A DNA stretch of 64,000 nt from Sphingopyxis sp. YF1 (GTDB lineage: Bacteria > Pseudomonadota > Alphaproteobacteria > Sphingomonadales > Sphingomonadaceae), in NCBI RefSeq assembly GCF_022701295.1, contig NZ_CP033204.1, positions 2,976,001 through 3,040,000 on the forward strand. Direction: 5' to 3'. Shown here in pieces: positions 46,043 through 54,881 of the stretch; within the stretch, counting starts at the first letter, position 1, and each line of letters opens with the position of its first letter. The translations under genes and the position numbers were made by a program. The notes under the pieces are model-generated. The model saw only the letters and a list, made by a program, of their open reading frames with translations. It made no database searches and had not been told where the DNA came from.

Positions 46043-46329
46043 TGCTCAAGGTCATCGCCGAGGATTTCATCAGGCCCGGCGCGATCCCCATCGTCCTGCC
46101 GCTCTACCGCGAACTGGTCGACAGGACGCGCGCCGAGCCGCTGTGCATCGCCTATGAGCTGTTCGAGGACCAGAAGGATCCCGGCCACTTCGTCTTCATC
46201 GAACAATGGCCCGATCGCGCCGCGCTCGACCTGCATTGCCGGACCGAACATTTCACGCGGCTCGTCCCGCTGATCAACGCCCACCAGCGACGGGAGGGCA
46301 GCTTTATCCTGATGGACGCGGTCGCGTGA
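46042..46329 (+). CDS. ABM-family putative quinol monooxygenase-like protein
   Basis: A 95-residue dimeric alpha/beta-barrel protein resembling YgiN: MLKVIAEDFIRPGAIPIVL, RTRAEPLCIAYELFED, FVFIEQWPDRAALDLH, HFTRLVPLINAH and the final strand SFILMDAV. The central EQW and the paired H residues match the YgiN-type pattern. Such proteins oxidise small quinol-like compounds without a cofactor. It overlaps the GNAT-like gene by one base in TGATG, so the two are translationally coupled. Confidence 0.82.
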   Translation: MLKVIAEDFIRPGAIPIVLPLYRELVDRTRAEPLCIAYELFEDQKDPGHFVFIEQWPDRAALDLHCRTEHFTRLVPLINAHQRREGSFILMDAVA

Positions 46330-46432
46330 CACCGGCCGATCATGATATGAAAACGAGCGGGCGCGCATCCGCGACGGCGGGACAAGTTTGCGACAATTGG
46401 CGTCCAGCCTGACCGGCGATCGGAAAAAACTT

Positions 46433-47866
46433 GTGAGTGCAACCCGATATCTTGCCGCCAACCGCTTCGGCCTCGGCCGCCGCGTCGGCGATCCCGACGT
46501 GCCCGCGCTGCGCGACGCGCAGGCGGGGCTGCTGCGGCAGCTCGAGGCCTTCGATCCGGCTCCGCCGCCGATCGCCGCGCTCCCCCGCCCCGAGGCGATC
46601 GCCGAAACCTATATCCTGTTTCGCGAACAGGGCGACGCGATGCGCCGCGAGGCCGGTGGCATGCCGACGGCCAACGCCCGCGCGACCGAATCGACCCCGC
46701 AACGCGAAACGCGCCAGGCGCTCAACGATCTCTATGCCGACGCCGCGACCGCCCGTTTCGCGGTGGCCGTTGCCTCGCCGACCCCCTTTGCCGAACGGCT
46801 CGTCCATTTCTGGTCCAATCATTTCGCGGTATCGACCGAAAAGCAGTTCGTGTCGGGCTTTGCCGGCGCGCATGAATTCGGCGCGATCCGCCCGCACGTC
46901 ATGGGCCGCTTTGCCGACCTGCTGATCGCGGCGGTGCGCCATCCCGCGATGCTGCTTTACCTCGACCAGATATTGAGCTTCGGTACCGACAGCGCCTTCG
47001 CCATCCGCACCCGCCGCGCGCGCAGCGGGCCCGGGCTCAACGAAAATCTGGCGCGCGAAATCCTCGAACTCCATACGCTCGGGGTGCGCAGCGGCTATAC
47101 GCAGACCGACGTCACCGCCTTCGCCGGCGCCCTGACCGGTCTCGCGGTCGCGGGGCTCGGCCGCGGCGCCGCGCGGCGGCTGATCCCCGCCGGATCGCGA
47201 CCGGGCGACACCGTGTTCGTCGCCGAACTGCACCAGCCCGGCGAACAGACGATCCTCGGCAAACGCTATCCCGACACCGGGGCCGCGCAGGCCGAAGCGG
47301 TGCTGCGCGACCTCGCGGTACATCCGGCGACCGCGCGCCACATCGCCACCAAGCTGGCGCGCCACTTCACCGCCGACGATCCGCCGCAACCGCTGGTCGA
47401 TCGCCTCGCCGCCGATTTCCTGCGCAGCGGCGGCGACCTTGCGTCGCTCTATCGCACGCTCATTCTCTCGCCCGAGCCGTGGCAGGACGGGCCCGCGATG
47501 TTCAAGTCGCCGTGGGACTGGTTCGTGTCGATGGCGCGCGGCCTGCCCGTGCCCGCGCTCGGCGAACGCCAGAATGTTGCGGGCCTCCTCCGCCAGCTCG
47601 GCCAGCCGGTCTGGCGCCCCGAATCGCCCGCCGGCTATGGCGACACGGTCGCCACCTGGGCGGGATCGGGCGGGCTGATGCAGCGCGTCGAGCTCGCCAG
47701 CCGCATCGCCGGGGGCATCGGCGACCGCGCCGACGCGCGCGCGCTCGCGCCGCAACTCCTCGCCGACGCGCTCACGCCCGACCTCGCACAGGCGATTGCG
47801 GGCGCCGACACCCCCGCGCAGGGACTGGCGATGCTGTTCGCCAGCCCGGCCTTTCTGCGGAGATAG
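46433..47866 (+). CDS. DUF1800-family protein
   Basis: A 477-residue protein of the DUF1800 family, which is usually encoded next to a DUF1501 partner, as here. Family signatures are AANRFGLGRR at the start, HFWSNHFAVSTEK, FGAIRPHVMGRFADLLIAAVRHPAMLLYLDQ, GLNENLAREILELHTLGVRSGYTQTDV and PWDWFVSMAR. Its biochemical role is not established. The GTG start at 46433 was chosen to begin at VSATRYLAANRF; a TTG at 46388 is open too. The stop is 3 bases before the DUF1501 gene. Confidence 0.86.
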   Translation: MSATRYLAANRFGLGRRVGDPDVPALRDAQAGLLRQLEAFDPAPPPIAALPRPEAIAETYILFREQGDAMRREAGGMPTANARATESTPQRETRQALNDLYADAATARFAVAVASPTPFAERLVHFWSNHFAVSTEKQFVSGFAGAHEFGAIRPHVMGRFADLLIAAVRHPAMLLYLDQILSFGTDSAFAIRTRRARSGPGLNENLAREILELHTLGVRSGYTQTDVTAFAGALTGLAVAGLGRGAARRLIPAGSRPGDTVFVAELHQPGEQTILGKRYPDTGAAQAEAVLRDLAVHPATARHIATKLARHFTADDPPQPLVDRLAADFLRSGGDLASLYRTLILSPEPWQDGPAMFKSPWDWFVSMARGLPVPALGERQNVAGLLRQLGQPVWRPESPAGYGDTVATWAGSGGLMQRVELASRIAGGIGDRADARALAPQLLADALTPDLAQAIAGADTPAQGLAMLFASPAFLRR

Positions 47867-47869
47867 ACG

Positions 47870-48988
47870 ATGATCCTTTCGCGCCGCGCCGCCATCGCCG
47901 CCGGGATCGGCGCCGCCGCCCTCCCCGCGCTCGCCTTTGCCGCCGCACCGACCCATCGCCGCCTGATCTTCGTCATCCAGCGCGGCGCCGCCGACGGGCT
48001 GGCGATCGCCGCCCCCACGGGGGACCCAGCCTTTGCCGGCGCGCGCGCCGCACTGGCGGCCGAAGCCGCGACCGGGACCCGGCTCGATACGCTGTTCACC
48101 CTCCATCCCGCGATGGAGGGTGCCGCCGCGCTGTTCGCCGCGCGCGAGGCGCATGTCGTGCACGCCGTCGCCACCGCCTATCGCGACCGGTCGCATTTCG
48201 ACGGCCAGAATATCCTCGAAGGCGGCGGCACGCGTCCCTATGGCCGCGCCGACGGCTGGCTGAACCGGATGCTGTCGCTGCTGCCCGAAGGCGAACGCAG
48301 CGCATTGGCGGTGGCCCCGTCGGTGCCGCTCGCGCTGCGCGGCGCGCTGCCGGTCGCCACCTATGTCCCCAGTCGCCTGCCGCAGGCCGATGCCGACCTG
48401 ATCGCGCGGCTGTCGGCGCTCTACGAAAGCGACGCGCTGCTGCACCCCTTGTGGGAAAGCGCGGTCCGGACGCAGGAACTCGCGGGCGACATCGGCGGCA
48501 ACAACGGGCGCAACGGCGCCGATCTCGGCCGCCTCGCCGCCTCGCTGATGACCCCCGCCGACGGCGCACGCGTGATGATGGTCGAAACCGGCGGCTGGGA
48601 CACCCACAGCAACCAGCACGGCCGCCTCGCGGGGCAGCTGCGCGGGCTCGACCAGCTCGTCGGCGCGCTGAAGACCGGACTCGGACCGGCCTGGGCCGAC
48701 ACGCTGGTCATCGTCGCGACCGAATTCGGCCGGACCGTCGCAGTCAACGGCAGCGGCGGCACCGACCACGGCACGGGGTCGGCGGCATTGCTCTTTGGCG
48801 GCGATCTCGCCCGCGGCGGCACGGTGGCGGCCGACTGGCCGGGGCTCGCATCCACGGCGCTGCTCGCCGGCCGCGACCTCAAACCGACGCGCAGCCTCGA
48901 GCGCGTGATCGCCGGGGCCGTCGCGCACCATTATGCGCTCGATCCCGTGCAGGTGGGCCGGGCGCTCTACCCCGAACTATTGGCCTGA
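47870..48988 (+). CDS. DUF1501-family protein with twin-arginine-like signal
   Basis: A 372-residue protein of the DUF1501 family (sulfatase/alkaline-phosphatase-like fold). The N-terminus SRRAAIAAGIGAAALPA looks like a Tat signal, which fits export of a folded, metal-containing protein. Inside are HRRLIFVIQRGAADGL, RDRSHFDGQNILEGG, MMVETGGWDTHSNQ and VATEFGRTVAVNGSGGTDHG, with His/Asp residues that could bind metal. It forms an operon with the DUF1800 gene 3 bases upstream. Both are often found together in bacteria that degrade complex compounds, but no reaction is known. Confidence 0.87.
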   Translation: MILSRRAAIAAGIGAAALPALAFAAAPTHRRLIFVIQRGAADGLAIAAPTGDPAFAGARAALAAEAATGTRLDTLFTLHPAMEGAAALFAAREAHVVHAVATAYRDRSHFDGQNILEGGGTRPYGRADGWLNRMLSLLPEGERSALAVAPSVPLALRGALPVATYVPSRLPQADADLIARLSALYESDALLHPLWESAVRTQELAGDIGGNNGRNGADLGRLAASLMTPADGARVMMVETGGWDTHSNQHGRLAGQLRGLDQLVGALKTGLGPAWADTLVIVATEFGRTVAVNGSGGTDHGTGSAALLFGGDLARGGTVAADWPGLASTALLAGRDLKPTRSLERVIAGAVAHHYALDPVQVGRALYPELLA

Positions 48989-49068
48989 GGTCGCAGAGCG
49001 CCGAGCGGATTTGGCACGCCGGCACGCCTCGTGTAACCTCGCAGCATGGGGCCAGGGGGGATCAGCCG

Positions 49069-49995
49069 ATGTGCCGGGCGATGATGTATCTGGGCGAGCG
49101 CGTCACGCTCGACGACCTGCTCTTCAAACCCGATTCGAGCCTCGTCAACCAGGCTTATATGCCGCGGATGCTCCACATGCTGAACCTCGCGGGGTTCGGG
49201 ATGATGGCGTGGGATTCGGCGTCGCACGCACCGCTCGAACCGCACCGCTACCGCTCGCCGTCGCTGCCGGTGTTCGACGGCAATCTGAAATCGCTCGCGG
49301 TCAAGACGCGCGCCGAATGCGTGATCGCGCACGTCCGCGGGGTCGCCTATTCGACGACGGTCAAGGTGAGCGAGCAGAACACTCATCCCTTTCACTTCCC
49401 CGGCGCGGCGGTCGCGATGGCGCACAACGGCGACATCTATCGCATCGGCGAGATGAAGGGCACGCTGATGGCCGATATCGCGCCCGACCTGCTCGCGCAG
49501 ATATCGGGATCGACCGACAGCGAATGGGTCTATGCGCTGCTGCTCTCGCAGCTTCCCGACTGGCGCGCCGAGCCCGACGGCGACACGCTGATCGCCGCGG
49601 TGCAGCGGACGGTCGACATCCTCGAAGCCGCGCGGCGGCACCACGGCATCGCCATCTCGTCGAGCTGCAACCTCTTCCTCACCACCGGCCGCCAGATCCT
49701 CGGGCTGCGCCACTGCTTCGACTTCGGCCGCTATCGCACCGGCTCGCCCGACCAGCTGCACGAGGCGAACATGAATTTCCTGTCGATGTGGTTCACCACC
49801 GGGCGCGACTACGGCCTCCACGACGGCGAATGGCAGATGGTCGGCGGCGAAGAACCCCCGCGCGCGATCATCGTCGCGTCGGAGCCGCTGTCGTCGAACA
49901 GCGCGACGTGGATGCCGGTCCCCGAATATGCGATGGTGCACGCCGAAATGCAGGCCGAGCGTCCGATCTTCCGCGTGGCGCCGCTGGCGCGCTAG
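49069..49995 (+). CDS. class II glutamine amidotransferase
   Basis: A 308-residue Ntn-type amidotransferase domain protein. The N-terminal CRAMMYLGERVTLDDLLF places the nucleophile Cys at position 2 after Met removal. VIAHVRGVAYSTTVKVSEQNTHPF and VAMAHNGDIYRIG supply the Arg/Asn/Gly residues that bind glutamine, as in GlxB, EgtC and PurF-type domains. There is no synthase domain, so ammonia would be passed to a partner or the protein may act as a hydrolase. It starts 80 bases after the DUF1501 gene. It resembles a stand-alone group of GATase-2-like proteins. Confidence 0.88.
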   Translation: MCRAMMYLGERVTLDDLLFKPDSSLVNQAYMPRMLHMLNLAGFGMMAWDSASHAPLEPHRYRSPSLPVFDGNLKSLAVKTRAECVIAHVRGVAYSTTVKVSEQNTHPFHFPGAAVAMAHNGDIYRIGEMKGTLMADIAPDLLAQISGSTDSEWVYALLLSQLPDWRAEPDGDTLIAAVQRTVDILEAARRHHGIAISSSCNLFLTTGRQILGLRHCFDFGRYRTGSPDQLHEANMNFLSMWFTTGRDYGLHDGEWQMVGGEEPPRAIIVASEPLSSNSATWMPVPEYAMVHAEMQAERPIFRVAPLAR

Positions 49996-50103
49996 GTGGC
50001 GCGATGCGTCGGAGGACTATCTTTGAGCGCCGAAATATCTTCGCGCCCTGTACTGGTCGTTTCGAGCAAGGTTGATGAAAAGGTCCGGCCGGTCCTTGAC
50101 CGA

Positions 50104-50412
50104 TTATTGCCCGCGCCGGTCCGGATCCGGACCGGGCAAGCCGTCGGCGACGATGGCGTCGATTATGGCGCGCCAGGCTGCAGCGACCGAATCACCGTCG
50201 GGACCGCCGGTCCCGCCCCCCTGTGCAGCGATCGCACGATGCCCCGCGTCCGTCGCTGCATCGCCGGGATCGCGGATCGCCTCGAGCATGCCTTCGACGA
50301 CGGGGACCCAGGCTTTCCAGCCATCCCAGAAGGGGTCGGCGGCCTGAACGCTTGCTTCTCCGTCGTGATGCATGTCGTGCGCGGCCCGGCAGGCGCGTTC
50401 GAGTGGTGTCAT
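50104..50412 (-). CDS. small hypothetical protein
   Basis: A 102-residue acidic protein read from the ATG at 50412, with GGAG 8 bases upstream. It begins MTPLERACRAAHDM, continues PFWDGWKAWVPVVEGMLEAI, and ends with DSVAAAWRAIIDAIVADG. Similar small proteins with this helix-loop-helix pattern occur in sphingomonad genomes and phage regions, and none has a known role. The frame is open a little further upstream, to 50490. An overlapping + strand frame (49996-50616) is longer but has no recognisable pattern. Confidence 0.55.
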   Translation of the reverse strand: MTPLERACRAAHDMHHDGEASVQAADPFWDGWKAWVPVVEGMLEAIRDPGDAATDAGHRAIAAQGGGTGGPDGDSVAAAWRAIIDAIVADGLPGPDPDRRGQ

Positions 50413-50522
50413 GAATGGCTCCGCGGGCGCTGCCGCAGAAACGCGGGCGTTCTTATCCGCGAGAACGATCAGCTCGGCGCCCGGTTCCACCGCCGGTCAA
50501 ATATTCGTCCACCCTCCGGCCG

Positions 50523-52397
50523 TCAGTCGCGGCGCGGCGTCGCAAGCGCCGCGGCGGGCAAGCGCCCGACCATTTCGCGCGACGCCGACAGCGTGAAATG
50601 GGTCGTATCGAAATGAAACGGCCGCCCGTCGGGCGCGAACCGGGGGCAGGTGCCGCCCGGACATTCAAGGTCGATCATCGACACATAATGTGCCCCCGTT
50701 CCGGCGAGCGCATCGCGCAGCGCCCGGTCGACCCCGACGCGGGTCGTGTCCGCATTGCGCGCGACCATCGCCCCGTCGTCGTTGGCGACAGCGCGCGCCA
50801 GCACGCGGGGCATATCCTCTTCATAGCGCATCACCGGCCCGAGAACGGTGACGGCGATGCCGCGGCGGCGCAATTCCCGGACCATCGTCCGCACGCCGCC
50901 AAGCTCGTCGGCGCGCCAGTGCGCCGCGATGACGACGCGGTCGACCGCGGCGCCCCGCAACGGTCCGTCGACCGCAAGCCGCATCACGCGCGTGCACCGC
51001 GCGTCGCCCGCATAGGGCAGGATCGGCCGGCACCCCGATGCTGTGGCCTGGAGCAGGTGCGCCGCGTCGCCCAGCCGCTCGCGCAGCGCCTGCGACAGAT
51101 GCGCCGCATGGCTGTCGCCGAGCAACAGGATGTTCGGCCGGGCCGGGTCCGGCGACAGGCAGGCTTCGGTGCGGAAGGCGGGCGATTCGACGGTCACGTG
51201 ACAGCGGCCGACCCCGAACTGCTCGCGCATCGTCGCCGATTGGGGATAGCGCGCCGTTTCCATGATCCCGGCCACACGCGGGTCGACGGGGCGGACGACG
51301 GGAGCGAAGCGCGCGGCGACGACCGCGACGATGGCGACAGCGAGCATGGCGATCGCCGCGACGGCGACGACGCGCCCGGCGGCGCTGTCGCGGTGGCGCG
51401 CAAGGAAGGGGCGCTCAATCCAGCGATAGGATATGACGGCGAGCGTGAACGACAGCGCGATCGTCGCCGCCATCTCCCACGGCGCCAGCACGACGCCGCG
51501 CTGGAACCGCCAGAAACTCATCACCGGCCAGTGCCACAGATAGAGCGAGTAGCTGATGTCGCCGACGAAGCGCATCGGTGCAAGCGAGAGCAGCCGCGCG
51601 GTGCCGCCGCTCTCGCCATAGGCGATGAGCAGCGCGGTGCCGGCGCACGGCAGCAGCGCCCAGGGAACGGGAAAGGCCATGTCGGGGGTGATGACGAACA
51701 GCCCCGCGACGATCAGCGCCAGCCCGACGCCGGCTAGCGCCCCCCGCGTTGCCACCGATCGCACCGGCGGGAAACCGCCGAGCGCGACGATCCCGCCCAG
51801 CGCGAGTTCCCACGCGCGGCTCGGCAGCATGTAGAAGGCGAAGGCGGTGCTCGGAAATTGCGCCCAGCCGACCGCGAGCGAAGCGAGAAGCACCAGCCAC
51901 AGCGCCGGCTTGAGGTGCGCCGGGGCGAAGCGGCGCACGAGGATCAGAAAGACAGGGTAGAGGAGGTAGAATTGCTCCTCGACCCCCAGCGACCAGGTGT
52001 GCAGCAGCGGTTCGAGCTCGGCGCGCGTCCCGAAATAGGAAACGTTGCGCCAAAACCAGAGGTTCGACACCGACAGCGACGCCGACGCCGTGCTCCATCC
52101 CAGATTGGCGAGATCGTCGGGGAACAGCAGGAACGCGCCCGCGGCGAGCGTGACGAGCAGCATCGTCAGCAGCGCGGGCAGGATGCGGACCGCGCGGCGG
52201 CGGTAGAAACCCGCCAGCGTGAAGCGGTCCGCCTCCATCTCGCGCACGATGATCGAGGTGATCAGATAGCCCGAGATGACGAAGAAGATGTCGACCCCGA
52301 TGAACCCGCCGGGGATCGTCTCGAGCCCCGCGTGCACGAGCAGGATCGGAAGGACCGCAACGGCGCGCAGCCCGGCGATGTCGTTGCGATATTGCAT
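50523..52397 (-). CDS. membrane acyltransferase (family 3) with SGNH domain
   Basis: A 624-residue OafA/OafB-like enzyme. About ten hydrophobic helices of an acyltransferase-3 domain come first, with signatures YRNDIAGLRAVAVLPILLVHAGL, GGFIGVDIFFVISGYLIT, RRAVRILPALL and LHTWSLGVEEQFYLLYPVFL. The C-terminal periplasmic part is an SGNH hydrolase-like domain with ILLLGDSHAAHLSQ (Ser, Gly/Asn) and FDTTHFTLSASRE (the D-x-x-H). It would transfer acetyl groups to surface polysaccharide. The two-component gene pair lies upstream on the same strand, the response regulator ending 68 bases from this start. Confidence 0.92.
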   Translation of the reverse strand: MQYRNDIAGLRAVAVLPILLVHAGLETIPGGFIGVDIFFVISGYLITSIIVREMEADRFTLAGFYRRRAVRILPALLTMLLVTLAAGAFLLFPDDLANLGWSTASASLSVSNLWFWRNVSYFGTRAELEPLLHTWSLGVEEQFYLLYPVFLILVRRFAPAHLKPALWLVLLASLAVGWAQFPSTAFAFYMLPSRAWELALGGIVALGGFPPVRSVATRGALAGVGLALIVAGLFVITPDMAFPVPWALLPCAGTALLIAYGESGGTARLLSLAPMRFVGDISYSLYLWHWPVMSFWRFQRGVVLAPWEMAATIALSFTLAVISYRWIERPFLARHRDSAAGRVVAVAAIAMLAVAIVAVVAARFAPVVRPVDPRVAGIMETARYPQSATMREQFGVGRCHVTVESPAFRTEACLSPDPARPNILLLGDSHAAHLSQALRERLGDAAHLLQATASGCRPILPYAGDARCTRVMRLAVDGPLRGAAVDRVVIAAHWRADELGGVRTMVRELRRRGIAVTVLGPVMRYEEDMPRVLARAVANDDGAMVARNADTTRVGVDRALRDALAGTGAHYVSMIDLECPGGTCPRFAPDGRPFHFDTTHFTLSASREMVGRLPAAALATPRRD

Positions 52398-52465
52398 GGG
52401 TGCCGTGCCTAACTGCTGTCACGCAAAGGCGAAAGACGAATAATGGCGGGGCGGGCCGGCGGCAT

Positions 52466-53161
52466 TCACGCCACGGCGATGGGCGCGGTGAAGGTATAGC
52501 CGATGCCGTAGACGACCTTGATCGCGGACGGGAGGCTGGTGGTTCGCTCGAACTTGCGGCGCAGCCGGCTGACGACGGCGTCGAGATGACGATGATCGAA
52601 ATGGCCGCCGGGCCGGGCGAGCGCGGCCACCAGCTCGTCGCGCGGGCACACCGCGCCCTGCCGCTTGCAGAGCAGGTGCAGGAAGGCGAACTCGGTGGCG
52701 GTCAGGCGCAGCGCCTGCCCGTCCGGCGCGATCATGGTCCAGTTCGCCGTATCGAGCACCCACCGATCCTTGCCGTCGTCCGCGGGCCCCCGCGACGTTC
52801 CGGTTCGCCGCAGCAGGCTGCGGATCGCGGCTTCGATCTCGCGCAAACTGCTATGCTTGACGAGATAGATGTCGGCGCCGCTATCATAGCCCCGGACACG
52901 ATCGGCGCTGTCGCCGAAGGCGGTGAGCATGATGATGCCGCAATCGTGACCCGCGCGGATTTCGCCGGCGAGGTCGAACCCGTTGCCGTCGGGCAATCCG
53001 ACGTCGAGAATGACGATCGCGGGTGGCGGGGCATCTTTCAGCGCCGCGCGCATGTCGCGCGCCGTGGCGGCCGCGGTGACCTCGAAACCGCGCAATTCGA
53101 GGAAGTCGCCGAGATCCTGGCGCAGGCGCGGCTCGTCCTCGACGATCAGGATATGCGTCAC
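52466..53161 (-). CDS. OmpR-type response regulator
   Basis: A 231-residue regulator. A receiver domain (HILIVEDEPRLRQDL, phosphorylated Asp in VILDVGLPDGNGF, D53; the switch Thr in IMLTAFG; Lys in ADIYLVKHSS) is followed by a winged helix-turn-helix (RLTATEFAFLHLLCKRQGA, RDELVAAL, DAVVSRLRRKFE, KVVYGIGYTF). The GTG start overlaps the kinase stop in GTGA (53158-53161), so regulator translation is coupled to the kinase gene. It likely controls the downstream acyltransferase gene or cell-surface functions, by position only. Confidence 0.92.
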   Translation of the reverse strand: MTHILIVEDEPRLRQDLGDFLELRGFEVTAAATARDMRAALKDAPPPAIVILDVGLPDGNGFDLAGEIRAGHDCGIIMLTAFGDSADRVRGYDSGADIYLVKHSSLREIEAAIRSLLRRTGTSRGPADDGKDRWVLDTANWTMIAPDGQALRLTATEFAFLHLLCKRQGAVCPRDELVAALARPGGHFDHRHLDAVVSRLRRKFERTTSLPSAIKVVYGIGYTFTAPIAVA

Positions 53162-54603
53162 GCCGTCATGCCCTCGCAAACGGGTTGAAATTCGCGGTCG
53201 CCGCGCAGCGGAATGTGGACGATTGCCGCGGTGCCGCCTTCGCCATGGGGTTCGAAATCGACCGTTCCGCCGTGATAGGCGAGCAGCCGTCGGGCCGAAT
53301 AGATGCCAAGGCCGGTTCCCGCGATCGTCGCGGCATTCGAGGCGCGAAAGAAGCGGCGCCCCACCCTCGCCCGCTGATCTTCGGGGATGCCGATGCCCTC
53401 GTCGCGCACCGCGATCGCGAGGCCGGCGCGCTCTTCGCGGATCGTCACGCGGACCGGGCAATGGTCCGGCGAATATTTGAGCCCATTGTCGACGAGATTG
53501 ATGAGGACGGTGACCAGCATCTCTGCGTCGGCGAGGATAGTCATGTCCCGCTCCGCCGCGATCTCGAGGCGATCGCCCGCCCCCGTCATCGCGAAATGCC
53601 TCCGCACGCCGCCGATGACGGCGCTGATCGGGGTCGCTTCGGGCCGGTAGGTGCGTTCGCGATCGTCGGCCATGAAGCGATCGATCAGCGCGAAGAGGCG
53701 ATCGAGTGCCTCGTCGATCCCCGCGAGCCGCTCGCGCGTCGCCTCGGGCGACCGGTTCCCGACCAGCCCGATCATGTCCGCCGCGTTGCGAATGATCGCG
53801 AGCGGCGTGCGGAATTCGTGGCTGACGATCCGCATGAGGTCGGCCTGCTCCTCGCGCAGCGCGCGCTCGGTCTCGAGGCTGGCGTTCAAATGGCTCTCGA
53901 GCCGCCGCCGCTCCAGCACTTCGGCTGAGAGGCGCTCATTCTTCTCGCGCAGGTCGACCGACAGGCGCGAACTCACCATGAAGAGCAGGCATGCAAAGAG
54001 CGCGATCAGGAACAGCGCGCCCTGCAGCAGGTACCAGGCGTTGCGGTCGGCCAGCACCGGCGCGCTCTGGAAGTCGGCCGGAAGGCCGATCTCCAGCACG
54101 CTCTGGACGATGCTCGCCAGCATATATTCGGCGAGCACGGCAATCGTCGCCCAGCGCAGGACCGCCGGCTGCATGCGGTCGCGCGCGAGGCCGAGGCACA
54201 TCACCGACATGATGATCACGGTGAACAGCGTCGAGGCGTGAATGCGGGCGGCGATATTGTCCGGGTCGACCGCGACGAGAAGGCTCCAGCCCGCGACATG
54301 GGCGACCAGCAGCGAAACGCCGATCCAGCTGTAGCGCGGCTGCCCGAGAAAGCGCGCGAGCCCCTCGGCCAGCAGGACAAGCCCGACCTTGATGATCGTG
54401 TTGGGCATGATGATCGCCCATTCCTCGGGCTGGCCCCCGCGCACAAGCATCAGCGCCACGCCTGCCGCCATCGCGACGAAACCCGCCGCGAGGAATTTGA
54501 GTTCGTAAAGGTGCCGCCAGGCGCGCCAGGCGAATATCCAGACGATGGCCTGGAGGCACGCCGTCGCCAGCGTGACGATCAGGATCGTCTTCAGATCAAG
54601 CAT
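53158..54603 (-). CDS. membrane sensor histidine kinase (7-helix sensor)
   Basis: A 481-residue kinase with an N-terminal integral membrane sensor of about seven helices (5-210), a short coiled coil (about 217-255), a HisKA domain with the phospho-accepting His in RIVSHEFRTPLAIIRNAA (H262), and a HATPase domain with LINLVDNGLKYSPD (N box), VRDEGIGIPE (G1) and AGTGLGIYSARRL (G2). The sensor has no periplasmic domain of note, so the signal is likely sensed in the membrane. It is the first gene of a unit with the response regulator (stop overlaps the regulator's GTG) and probably the acyltransferase. Confidence 0.9.
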   Translation of the reverse strand: MLDLKTILIVTLATACLQAIVWIFAWRAWRHLYELKFLAAGFVAMAAGVALMLVRGGQPEEWAIIMPNTIIKVGLVLLAEGLARFLGQPRYSWIGVSLLVAHVAGWSLLVAVDPDNIAARIHASTLFTVIIMSVMCLGLARDRMQPAVLRWATIAVLAEYMLASIVQSVLEIGLPADFQSAPVLADRNAWYLLQGALFLIALFACLLFMVSSRLSVDLREKNERLSAEVLERRRLESHLNASLETERALREEQADLMRIVSHEFRTPLAIIRNAADMIGLVGNRSPEATRERLAGIDEALDRLFALIDRFMADDRERTYRPEATPISAVIGGVRRHFAMTGAGDRLEIAAERDMTILADAEMLVTVLINLVDNGLKYSPDHCPVRVTIREERAGLAIAVRDEGIGIPEDQRARVGRRFFRASNAATIAGTGLGIYSARRLLAYHGGTVDFEPHGEGGTAAIVHIPLRGDREFQPVCEGMTA

Positions 54604-54881
54604 GTCGATCGCGCGCCCATGAATCGCCCATCCTGTATTTCATACTGAAACTCAATGGCTTGAGTTCGATTAACCCAATTAATCTGGCCAGGGGCAGCGA
54701 CAGTTTTGGTCAGAATTCACTGGAATTGATCGGTAGAACTGCCGCGCGGCACGCGCCTAGTCTGGCCCGCGACATGGCGCAGCACCGGCGTACCGGAGGG
54801 CATGGTCCGCAACATCGCGCGGAAACCTGATCCTCTTCATCCGGATGGCCGCATGTCGCCATGAACCCAGGGGAAAATATC

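Noticed and set aside
49996..50616. + strand frame of about 200 codons after the amidotransferase gene
   Set aside because: Its translation shows no coherent pattern, while the opposite strand holds a small protein with a ribosome site and ordered helices.
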